A stretch of 64,000 bases of DNA, taken from contig OZ020524.1 in assembly GCA_963971425.1 (NCBI GenBank), positions 1,178,001-1,242,000 of the forward strand, given 5' to 3'. Source of the DNA: Bryoerythrophyllum caledonicum. Taxonomy: Eukaryota; Streptophyta; Bryopsida; Pottiales; Pottiaceae. Position numbers and translations under genes: made by a program. Positions 1-8,690 of the stretch are shown in pieces (position 1 is the first letter of the stretch; the number at the start of each line of letters is the position of its first letter). The notes under the pieces are model-generated. The model had not been told where the DNA came from. It saw nothing but the letters and a program-made list of their open reading frames with translations, and did no database searches.

Positions 1-2
1 CT

Positions 3-1781
3 AAGGAACAGGAGATACGGATATTGAAGGAAGAGAGGGAGGCCAATCGATTCAGAATTCAAGAGCTGGAGGTTAGGCTGCAGCAGTTTCAATCACAGGA
101 TGTGAGTAGCTTGGCAGAATCAGGCGTTAGCCGATTGGGAGAGGCGACTGATGTGGCAGCTGAGCACGATTATCAGCCAAGAACGATCAAGGTAGAGGAC
201 GTGCTGGCTTTACAGGTATATTTGCCTTCAGCGAGGACAACCAATCACGCATACCGATGGGATTGCCAGGTCTTCTTATTGTTAGCCCAATTGAATCAAG
301 GTGATATATTGAGCCATGTTCAGTTTCTGCAAGCCTGGGGAATTGCTAAGGAATTCACCATGGAGGATTTGATGGTGGAGATGGTGGTTAGAGGAGATCT
401 CCGATTGGTGGAATACACACAAGCCTATATGGTGATGGGAGACATTGGAGCACACGTGTTACTTTATTTTCGCTCATTAGAAGACACGCAGGCAGACCGT
501 CGCAGGAGGGAAGATGCCCATGGGGAGATTCGGAGGAAGCTACAATGTGAAGACTTCTCTCGAGTAGTACTAATGGATTTACAGTATCGATGGGATTCTT
601 TACCAATAGATAGCTGGAGGCAGGAACTAAGGGCATTGGAGGTGGTTTACCAATCGGAAGAGTGGGTGCTAGAACTGATCCAGCAGAGCCAGGAGAGGCA
701 GACCCAGACAAAGATATCCGATGTCCACCCATCGCAGTATTTTTACACCTATAGGGCGATACAAGCAAGGCTAAAGCAACTGCACATAGCTAAGGACGCA
801 CAGATGGTTCTCCCATGGGATCTTAACGAGGATGCCACGATGAAGACCAAGTACAACTTTACCAATCGGCCTCAGGCATTGTTGGGAGCTCCAATGGAGT
901 TAGACATGTGGCAACCTGCAGCGGTATCCACGGACACAGATGAGAGGTTTTTGGGTCGATGGGACAATCTCTTCGTACAGAAGAGCGATCAACCGGAGCT
1001 ATTGAGTTGGGAAGCAGTGCATTGGATAGGGAAGGATCATGCCAACGCTCAAGACCCATCGGTTTCTGTTGAAGCCCAGATCAAGCAAGAGGATCATCTT
1101 CGTATATTCGGTATTCCCATTTTGGTGGAACAAGATCAGCGTGCGTGTAGGTGCCTCAGGCGTTATCGATGGAAGGGGGATGCACGATTGGATACAGTTT
1201 GGTACAACTGGCCAATTGTGGAGGGAGACATGTTCACGGTGGAGCAATGCGTGACTGCGTATACTAGATTCTACGCCCTCCACCAGCGTCACAAGGATCC
1301 GGTTTGCTTCCGGGCTGCCATCTTTTGTCGCATACTTGCCTATTGGTGCAAACAATTCAACATGGTGATTGATATCAAGCTTGGAGCGCGTAATTCTCAA
1401 GACATGCAGATTTATACGAAGCTGCTATACATGTGCACAAGGAAGCAACGCCTATTGGAGTTGATGCTGCTAACACAGTTTTTGCCCGGAGGTCACCGCG
1501 TAATGCTCGACGACAAGAATGGCCTTCGAAGTACAGCCATGAAGAAGTTTCTTGATGATGACCGCAATGGGAGGATTTTGGAGATTCGAACCAACTGGAA
1601 CAGACTGGTGAGAGAATGTAATTTAGCGAACCAACAGGCGGCAGCCAATGGGGACAGGACGAGGCCGTGGCGGTTGCCACTCTCATGGACTGATGGTGCC
1701 ACGATCAAGAAGGTCAACACAGGAGCGACATCAAGTGGAGCAAAACCGATTGGAGCAGCCAAGACCACCAACAAGACGTAG
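3..1781 (+). CDS. Large unknown protein, 5' end outside window
   Basis: The frame is open from the first complete codon to a TAG at 1779-1781, so the true start lies upstream of the window; a TTG at 24 is not a believable start. About 593 codons are visible. The N-terminus is charged and probably coiled coil (repeated E/K/R/Q). The body is mixed alpha-helical in character with many W, Y and R residues, and the last ~40 residues are rich in T, K, G and A. I recognise no catalytic motif or known domain. The coding sequence itself contains many ATTGG and CCAAT words, as does the 1.7 kb behind it, so it belongs to the same repeat-like unit. It is probably a transposon-encoded or multicopy-family protein, but that is inference from context only. 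Confidence 0.6.
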   Translation, partial: KEQEIRILKEEREANRFRIQELEVRLQQFQSQDVSSLAESGVSRLGEATDVAAEHDYQPRTIKVEDVLALQVYLPSARTTNHAYRWDCQVFLLLAQLNQGDILSHVQFLQAWGIAKEFTMEDLMVEMVVRGDLRLVEYTQAYMVMGDIGAHVLLYFRSLEDTQADRRRREDAHGEIRRKLQCEDFSRVVLMDLQYRWDSLPIDSWRQELRALEVVYQSEEWVLELIQQSQERQTQTKISDVHPSQYFYTYRAIQARLKQLHIAKDAQMVLPWDLNEDATMKTKYNFTNRPQALLGAPMELDMWQPAAVSTDTDERFLGRWDNLFVQKSDQPELLSWEAVHWIGKDHANAQDPSVSVEAQIKQEDHLRIFGIPILVEQDQRACRCLRRYRWKGDARLDTVWYNWPIVEGDMFTVEQCVTAYTRFYALHQRHKDPVCFRAAIFCRILAYWCKQFNMVIDIKLGARNSQDMQIYTKLLYMCTRKQRLLELMLLTQFLPGGHRVMLDDKNGLRSTAMKKFLDDDRNGRILEIRTNWNRLVRECNLANQQAAANGDRTRPWRLPLSWTDGATIKKVNTGATSSGAKPIGAAKTTNKT

Positions 1782-2366
1782 TTGTTTGCGGGGACGCAAA
1801 CAGCTGAGAGGAAGGCTATGTGGTAGTTAGATTTATTTCTTTTTTCTCTATTGGTGACTTTTTGTGGTTATAGTGGTGATGTTACCAATAGGTAGGATTC
1901 TGGTAGTGTAACTGGCGGCTAGTAGCAGTTAGTTTCCCAATAGGTTGGAAACAGTGCAGTTAGGTGGTTGGTGGTAACCAACCAAACCAATCGGGTAGTA
2001 TAAGTCAGGACAAACCCAATTGGAAAAACAGTCTCTTTGTGTGTAGTGCAGGAGCTCCTTCCTGGAGATAGGAAGTATTAGTTGAGTTTTTAGCTTTCTT
2101 TGGTGACTGTGATGTGATGTGTGGAACTATTGGAGAAATGGAAATATGATTCTGGAAATCTGTGTGATTGGAGTTTGATGTCAATGTGGAGTTAAGTGGT
2201 GAATGGAGAAGATTTGAAACTGATTGGAATTAACGAACCAGCATGGGTACATGCCATGGGCTGGTTTTCAATTGGTAAAGTATGCTGAATGTGAGTAATA
2301 CCCCTGGGGATCTGAAGTACCCATTGGGAGAAGAGCTGATTGAGGAATGATCTGATTGGAGCATTA

Positions 2367-2382
2367 TCAGACTTGTGTCTGA
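2367..2382. other. Small hairpin TCAGAC-N4-GTCTGA, copy 1
   Basis: Six-base perfect inverted arms (TCAGAC/GTCTGA) surround a four-base loop, followed by an A/T-rich run. A second copy with a changed loop is at 2780-2795, at the same place in the second of two related blocks. Conservation of arms with a varied loop suggests the fold or the palindrome matters, but the function is unknown. Confidence 0.45.
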
Positions 2383-2779
2383 TTTATAAAATTATGAAAA
2401 TCAATAAAAAGGGTGAGTGAAGAGAATGTGATTGAGACTATTGGAGAATAGTGATTGGAGGATTGTTGAGGGAGTGTCGTTGTAGACAAATTGGAGAAAC
2501 CAATGAGGAAGCCATGTTGAGTGAATGTGTATGTGGATGTGTGAGTGATTTATTATCAATGGGAAGTTGTGTTCCCCATTGGTAATTGAACTAATTGGAG
2601 TTGACTGTGTTAGAGGAGTAGACTGAAACCAATTGGAGAAGTTGAACAGGCATGGGTGCATGCCATGGCCATGTTACCAATTGGTACTGAGTGTGCTGGG
2701 GTTGATTGAGGCCAGATTGGGAGGTGTTGCCCCATTGGCTCTGGAGACCAGTGGAGAGAAATCAACAATTGGAGAGTAA

Positions 2780-2795
2780 TCAGACCTGCGTCTGA
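2780..2795. other. Small hairpin TCAGAC-N4-GTCTGA, copy 2
   Basis: Same arms as the hairpin at 2367-2382 but loop CTGC instead of TTGT; again followed by an A-rich tract. It ends the second block of the two-block repeat in the CCAAT/ATTGG island. Confidence 0.45.
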
Positions 2796-2969
2796 TAAGA
2801 GAAAAATAAAAATAATAAATAGAAAAATAAATAAAAAGAGAAGTGGAAAATGAAATGAAGAAAATTAAAGAAGAAGAATAATTGGAAAATGGAGAAAAAG
2901 ATGGTATTAAAAGAATGAAGCCTTAATTGCCGAGATGGGAGCAATGTCGTGAGATGGTTATTAACACCT

Positions 2970-3305
2970 ATGCCGGGTGTGAAATTAACCAATAGGGAAT
3001 TAATAGATAAGTTGAGAGAATTGTTGAAACAAAAATATGGAAGAGCGCATTATTTGGGAGGAATTGTTAAATCAGTAAGTTTGGAGACAAAGAAGAAGAT
3101 CTGTGAAGAGATACACATATTGTTGAAAACCAACAAAGACACACCGATTGGAGCGGTGTTGAGAGAAGAAGATTACCAATGGTTGATCAAATTTGAACCT
3201 GAGCACAAGTGGACGGGAGTCATACGAGAGCCTTGCAGCATCGAAGCGGTGATGTTCTGGCAACTTGGAGAATATTATGAGGACGATGGAGTAGAAGATT
3301 ACTGA
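2970..3305 (+). CDS. Small unknown ORF in the CCAAT/ATTGG island
   Basis: The frame opens at GTG 2949, and the first ATG is at 2970, giving 111 residues up to TGA 3303-3305. The protein is basic in its first half (repeated K and R around a predicted helix) and acidic at the end (EYYEDDGVEDY). No known domain is recognised. It lies 1.2 kb downstream of the large ORF on the same strand and carries the same ATTGG/CCAAT words, so it may be a second gene, or a 3' exon, of the same element. No clear splice acceptor was pinned down. It could also be chance. Confidence 0.35.
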   Translation: MPGVKLTNRELIDKLRELLKQKYGRAHYLGGIVKSVSLETKKKICEEIHILLKTNKDTPIGAVLREEDYQWLIKFEPEHKWTGVIREPCSIEAVMFWQLGEYYEDDGVEDY

Positions 3306-3632
3306 AGAATACATCTTGCACCAATAGGAGGTTAGCTTTTGGTTTTACATATGAAAATTGAGAGATTGGTACTGTCACCAATGAAGTGTTATGGAAGCAT
3401 GGGTACTTGAGTTAAGTCTGAATTGAACCATCCCATGGGTGTTGAAGTCATAATCCCAACTCTTTAATTACATACCTCCCCAGTGAACGAATCAGATCAC
3501 ATTGGATTAATTTTCAATTGGTCAAAAATACTACTCTACATGAACTGAATAGATGACTATCAAACTCCGTATATGTTTAGGATTTGTGGCTAGTCCTAGT
3601 CACATGCACTGCGATAATGACTAACCTTAACA

Positions 3633-4719
3633 TTGACGGTGATTACCGCTGAACGCATTGTGCAGGGCAAAGCACCGACAAACGAGCCATCTGTGTGGGA
3701 GGTGCGTAAGCGAGGTCCACCGGGTTCTGGAATTCCCAAACCCAGGTCAACAAGCCTACGTCCGCAGCAAGCAGCCCAACCTCAACAAAGAAAACGTCTC
3801 AAGATGTCAGAGGATTCACTATCAGGGGAGGCCTTCGACTATTGCAATGATGTTGCAGTTGAGATTCATCCTGACCAGGGAGGCAACACACCTCCTTCGT
3901 ATGCACAGGTAAGTGAACATGTATGTGTAGTCAACCTTGTATTTTCACATTTTTATTTCTGAAAGCACCAATTCAGTCCCAGCTGATCCCTGTCTTGTGT
4001 ATTTTTTTACTTTTATAGGTTGTACAAGAAACCTCCGACCCCGAGTTGAAGAAGGGTGACCATGTGAGACCGCAGAAAAACGTGAACGCACCAATGAGCT
4101 CAGCTGTAAGTGCCATGAGCTACATCTTGGAATGTTGTGTCTTAGTTCTGTACAAATTCAGTATGCCAAGTTTGTGACTGTTTTTAGTCATTCATATGGA
4201 ACGAGTGACCATGCTTGACTAGAGAGTCATGAAGTTGGAATATGTGACTGAGATTAGTAATGACGTTAGAACACCTGACTTCTCACAGTCATAGAATTTA
4301 AATAAGTGCCATGAGCCTTGGAGAAGTACATCTTTGTATCAAGGGAGCAATTCAGTCCCAACTAATCCTTGTATTGTGTGTATTTTTTTTTAATATAGGC
4401 TGTACAAGAAGAGGAGGACCCGGAGTTCAAGAAGGGTGACCCTATGAGACTCAAGGGACTTGAAGAAGGGGAGGAGGATAAAATTGTGGCATTCGGGAAA
4501 GTGCAGAATGTAGCTGGGGCTTCTCTACACGGGAAAACCATAATTGCAAGTACAGTGTCTGTAGAAGTGCTAAAAAGCCTAGATGACGACTACAGTTTAT
4601 TTGCTCCCGTAGATCTAGATGATCCTCCTGTGACCTTGGTAGGACAAGCAGTAGGGCACTTTGTAATGTGGCCCACAGAGTTCATGGACATTGATCTGTC
4701 CTTCTCCCAAGCAGTTTAG
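3633..4719 (+). CDS. CACTA-associated protein, three exons, DUF8039-like end
   Basis: Exons are about 3633-3908, 4019-4105 and 4399-4719 (TAG stop). Donors are CAG|GTAAGT at 3908 and GCT|GTAAGT at 4105; acceptors are TATAG at 4018 and ATATAG at 4398. All junctions are phase 0. The first exon encodes a P/Q/R-rich low-complexity stretch. The last exon ends with a segment (VVxV...LxxP.....LGQAxGxFVxWP type pattern) that resembles the DUF8039 domain often found at the C-terminus of plant CACTA proteins; this is from memory of the family. Exons 2 and 3 start almost identically (VVQETSDPELKKGD and AVQEEEDPEFKKGD), showing an exon duplication. The true 5' exons, including any transposase, are absent. 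The product probably helps transposition or is a remnant. Confidence 0.6.
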
Positions 4720-4799
4720 GCTGATCCCCTTCCAGTTGGAGTGCATCTTGTTTGAACACAAATTTTCTGTTTCAATGAAATGTGTGAAAATCACTTGCA

Positions 4800-5811
4800 T
4801 GACCTGACGCAGTGCTCACAACCGCACGTTTGACTTGTAATAGTCAACAGATCTCATTATCACCCTAATCTGAAACTGAAATCTATGACTACACACAGTA
4901 AGAGTGGCAGATTTGACACCATGGCATATCTTTGCATTAGACTACGGACAGTCAAGTTCTAGTCAGATGCTTCCGATTTAATATTGAAATTTCTCTCCCA
5001 GTAGTGAATGAAACTAGTATACTATGACTCCATGCAGTCATCAGATTATATGAGTGACTATGTGTAGTGAAGCATATTTGACTTTACAGCGTCGTATTAG
5101 CTCACGTGAGTATGATGCAATATAGTCACAACCACATCACTATACGTAGTGATCAAACCACTGCTATATTCTCAAAATACCTCACTACAATTAGTCATGT
5201 CCATCTCATGATTTCAGCATTGGAGACTATGTATAGTCACTTCAATGTGGCTGTACAGAGTCGCATTATCCCAAGTCTATGTATTAACCGATACCTCACT
5301 ACATTTAGTCATGTATTAACTGATACCTCACTACATTTAGTCATGTATTAACTGATACCTCACTACAGTTAGTCATACCATTTGGAAGCTATTTGAGTAT
5401 TTGTGACTAGGGGTTGCCAAATAGATGTGACTCCGAAGAGTCACGTTCTCCCAACTCAATGAATGACTCAATTTAGTCACCATCTCACTACTATGCGTAG
5501 TGATAAAACCAGTATTATGTTGACTTATACCTCACTAGAAATAGTCATTCATTCAGTCACTTTTTACATATAGATGACTACGTGTAGTCATACATATATG
5601 ACTATATAGAGTCATATGGACCCAAGTCCCACTGCAGGTCCCGTTTTGAGGTCCCAAAACACTGTGGGAACGCAATATTGGGAACAAGAAGTGTCCGATA
5701 TGACCCCCAGTCAGATTGTCCGAAGCGACTAAGTCAAAATGACTAGAAACAGTGCTAGTCACATTTTGGTTTATGCCCAACTGTAGTCATAAAACCTAGT
5801 CACATTGGGCT
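4800..5811. repeat. CACTA subterminal repeats (TGACTA/TAGTCA)
   Basis: The motifs TGACTA, TAGTCA and AGTCAC occur in both orientations every 10-30 bases, often as inverted pairs around 4 bases (for example TGACTACGTGTAGTCA near 5574). A ~30-bp unit with CCTCACTACA and TTTAGTCATG is tandemly repeated near 5290-5380. In En/Spm such motifs bind the TNPA protein; here this is inferred by analogy. No gene is seen in this stretch. Confidence 0.75.
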
Positions 5812-5826
5812 GGTTTTCTTGTAGTG
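5812..5826. repeat. CACTA terminal inverted repeat (right end)
   Basis: GGTTTTCTTGTAGTG; its reverse complement CACTACAAGAAAACC matches the plant CACTA consensus terminus. The next three bases, ATC, would be the target duplication, but the left end is missing so it cannot be tested. Confidence 0.85.
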
Positions 5827-5883
5827 ATCGTTAATCGCCTCAAGCAACTTTGTTGCCAATCCTTTGGTCAATCTTCACGTTGC

Positions 5884-6967
5884 CTATCCTTGAATCAAAA
5901 CCAAGAACTTCAAGTGGATGGCAACGCACCACACAATGACAAGTCCACGAGGAATTTGAGCCGTTTCATTAGGTGAAACATGGCTCGAAGACCTCCGACA
6001 ACGAGGGCAACTCCAATTCCCTAACGGTAGAGTAGAAAGAGGCAGTGTCAAGCAAGCCATATGCCAACCACGTTTGCAATGATCACAAAGCAACATGGTA
6101 GTCGTGCCCTTCTTCTCACCACACACAAAATACGGAAGGCCGTCTAGCACAACGGCCAACTCCGGATGGACAGGGCCATCAATGGTTAAATGGCATGGAG
6201 CACAATTCTTGGAGTGCTCCCGAAACTCCGAGCCATCCTTGCTTTCCAACAATAAGATGCCATTGGGCAACACATCCTTCATGCAAAGAATGATATGCCC
6301 TTCATTGACGTCCAACGTCGTAGGTGCCTCACGCTACAAATAAACGTAATCCCCCGTGGAAAAACGTTGCAGCTGAGGTCGGTAGGCACCGCTACAAATA
6401 CAATCATATCGTAAGGTGTCACAGTGTTGATCGATGGACAAATTGTCTATGGCCATAGGCATGGCCCACTTGAAGAACTCCACTCAATCCCGTAGACAGT
6501 GGGCCCACACCTCTTGGATCGTCCAAATCCACAACTAGAGCCAATTTTTTCCAAACGGAACTCGATAAAATTGGCTCCCGCCCGTAGAAGAACTGATACG
6601 GACTGAAAGTAGTCAGTGAAGCCTCCAAGCTAAATCGGTACCCCATGGCGATCCATGGTTTCATTGGAAGAAACCAGTGAGACGAGAATTGGAATAGAAG
6701 CCGTAGTAGAGATAGCCGCATCCGTGATGTTGAAAGATAGAGGTAGCCGAGACTGACCAATGTGGCCCGGCAAACCCGAGTGGCATCAACGGCCGTTGTT
6801 ACCCGACACAGTAGAAGGTGCCACCGCCTGTGCGGTAATTTGAGTACGAGTGGCAACTGTGCCACCACCTCCTTGGAAGCGCCATACAAATAGCAACTAG
6901 GGCTGAAGATGAACCACAAACCCCTCGCCAAAGGCCGTGCATTTGTCACTTGTACCAAAGAGGCCAT
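5884..6967 (-). pseudogene. Ty3/Gypsy integrase C-terminus with PHD finger, decayed
   Basis: On the minus strand 6967-6419 contains PWIAMGYRFSLEASL and SPYQFFYGREP, a pattern typical of the end of Gypsy integrases. A frameshift follows, and in another frame a segment near 6400-6470 matches the usual continuation (AMPMAIDNL-like) but with a TAG stop. 6315-5884 then encodes a C4HC3-like PHD finger: CDHCKRGWHMAC followed by GNWSCPRC. The first Cys of the finger appears to be Tyr and only one Cys remains in the first pair, so zinc binding is probably lost. The order integrase then PHD agrees with one polyprotein that targeted insertion by reading chromatin. Upstream RT and protease are absent. 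The 3' end abuts the CACTA terminus at 5826. Confidence 0.65.
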
Positions 6968-7284
6968 CGCACCTTATCTGATTTGTTAGCTCCGCCAATT
7001 TGGTCTAAAGTAGCTTCACCACATCCGATCCAGCAGCTAAAGACTCTAGGCGCTTCTCCAATGAAAGAGGAAAACAATTTTCAATACTATGACCAACTTA
7101 CTACAATGAAAGTTGGTCACGGTGATCTCCTCCTTAGCCCCAGCCTTCTCTGCAAGGTTGTCTGCCTCGGTCTTGGGCTTGACCTTCACCATACTTGCTA
7201 TCTTCTTTTTAGAACAATTTGGATCCCCCATGTGTGATTGGCTTCCCACTAGCCCAACAATGCATAACTTTTTCAGGTTGTGCC
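6968..7284 (-). other. Probable retroelement remnant, no clear gene
   Basis: A minus-strand frame here includes a weak cysteine/histidine cluster (C...H.GDPNC) that could be a ruined gag zinc knuckle followed by a lysine-rich tail. It may belong to the adjacent Gypsy fragment with its RT region deleted. Support is weak, and the hAT-like terminus at 7285 ends it abruptly. Confidence 0.25.
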
Positions 7285-7385
7285 CAGGGTTGTCTATCGT
7301 GACATTGTGACAGTGACGTGCCGTCATGACGTGACGCGTCGTGACGGACCCTCCCGTCACGACATAATAGAGTCAACGTAGGGTC
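7285..7385. repeat. hAT-like left terminal region
   Basis: Starts CAGGGTTGTCTAT, then runs of GTGACG, GTCATGACGTGAC and CGTCGTGACGG. It mirrors the right end at about 15070-15173 in inverted orientation, though only the first ~16 bases align closely. Bases 7386-7555 contain nothing else that I recognise. Confidence 0.6.
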
Positions 7386-7555
7386 AAAGGCCAACTTTAC
7401 CCCTATGCATGGTAGATTAGTTACTTCGGCGTTGACGTGGCCATCCTATGTGGCAATGAAATCCAATGTGGCCACCTACATGGCAATGATATCATTAGAA
7501 AATACCATCATTTTACCCTGGAGAATTAACTCTAAACTCCCCTCAACCCCATTCC

Positions 7556-8440
7556 GCGCCTGTCCGCGCCCATCCGCGCCTATCCGCGCCCCATCCGCGC
7601 CCGTCCGCGCCCGTCCGCGCCCCCTGTTCGTGCTCCCGTCCGACGGGGCGCGGACTGTCCGCTCCCAGTCCGATCCCCGTCCGCTCCCAATCCGCGGATA
7701 CGTAGCGGACTGGATGTGGACCCGCGGACTGGCTGCGGACGCTGCTGCGGACTGGCTGCGGACGCTGCCGCGGACTGATCGCGGACTGGCCGCGGACACT
7801 GCCGCGGATACGTAGCGAACTGGATGTGGACCCGCGGACTGGCTGCGGATACACAGCGGACTGGATGGGAACCCGCGGACTGGCTGCAGATACGGAGCGG
7901 ACTGGATGGGGACCCGCGGACTGGCTGCGGACGCTGCTGCGGACTGATCGCGGACTGGCCGCGGACACTGCCGCGGATACGTAGCGGACTGGTTGTGGAC
8001 TGGCTGCGGATACGCAGCGTACTGGATGGGGACCCGCGGATTGAGTGCAGACCCGCGGACTGGCTGCGGACGCTGCTGCTGACGCTGCTGCGGACTGGTC
8101 GCGGACTGGCCGCGGACACTGCCGCGGATACGTAGCGGACTGGTTGTGGACCCGCGGACTGGCTGCGGATACGCAGCGTACTGGATGGGGACCCGCGGAT
8201 TGAGTGCAGATCCGCGGACTGGCTGCGGACGCTGCTGCTGACGCTGCTGCGGATTGGTCGCGGACTGGCCGCGGACACTGCTGCGGACTAGTCGCGGACT
8301 GGCCGCGGACACTGCCGCGGACTGGCTGCGGACACTTCTGCGGACTGATCGCGGTCACTGCCGCGGACTGGCCGCGGACTCGCACCGGCCTAGGTGTGGG
8401 GGCGCCATTGCAATGCGGATTGGGAGTGGGGGAGCGCGGA
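7556..8440. repeat. GC-rich AGTCCGC/GCGGACT array, left
   Basis: About 0.9 kb of short words GCGGACT, TCCGCGCC, GACTGGCTGCGGAC and GGATACGNAGCG in imperfect tandem blocks. Orientation switches near 7650: AGTCCGC-type words to the left, GCGGACTGG-type words to the right. Long frames open on both strands only because the repeat is GC rich and lacks stops; they translate into SAASPR/RSQSA or GLAAD repeats and are not genes. Confidence 0.85.
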
Positions 8441-8690
8441 TATGGTAGTTAGGATATTTTTTAATTACGTTATTCCATTTTTATTTCTGAAGATACAAAG
8501 GGCGGGATTGGGAGACCAAATCAAAACAATTTGTACCAAGTTGTTCTTCATTCAAAATTACAGGGAAGTCCAAAAAGGCATTCTCTTCTCACAAATAACC
8601 GAATACAAATTAGACAACACTTCACAACATAGAGAAGATGCTACATACCCTACAGTATCTAAGGACTATGAAATCACAATATACTATATA

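Larger units (their letters stand above)
1..3530. repeat. CCAAT/ATTGG word island
   Basis: The words ATTGG and CCAAT occur again and again from the start of the window to about 3528, both in the ORF and in the non-coding stretch 1782-2969. They are often joined as the palindrome CCAATTGG (for example near 2632 and 2677) or extended as GATTGGAG. The density drops sharply where CACTA-type repeats begin at about 3550. Two related blocks (about 2236-2383 and 2644-2795) repeat a CATGGGTxCATGCCATGG stretch followed by a hairpin. The non-coding part holds no other gene that I can support. Confidence 0.6.
3535..5826 (+). mobile_element. CACTA (En/Spm) transposon, 3' portion
   Basis: The right terminus is clear: GGTTTTCTTGTAGTG at 5812-5826 is the reverse complement of the classic plant CACTA terminus CACTACAAGAAAACC. 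The kilobase before it is packed with TGACTA/TAGTCA words, as expected for CACTA subterminal repeats. A short gene with a CACTA-associated C-terminal domain lies inside. No matching left CACTACAAG end and no TNP2-type transposase were found, so the element is internally deleted or 5' truncated. TAGTC words begin near 3550, next to the end of the CCAAT/ATTGG island, which I take as the left limit. Confidence 0.8.

Noticed and set aside
7476-8385. Long ORFs on both strands in the GC-rich array
   Set aside because: They only translate the repeat (SAASPR, RSQSA, GLAAD); all frames are open because the words lack stop codons.
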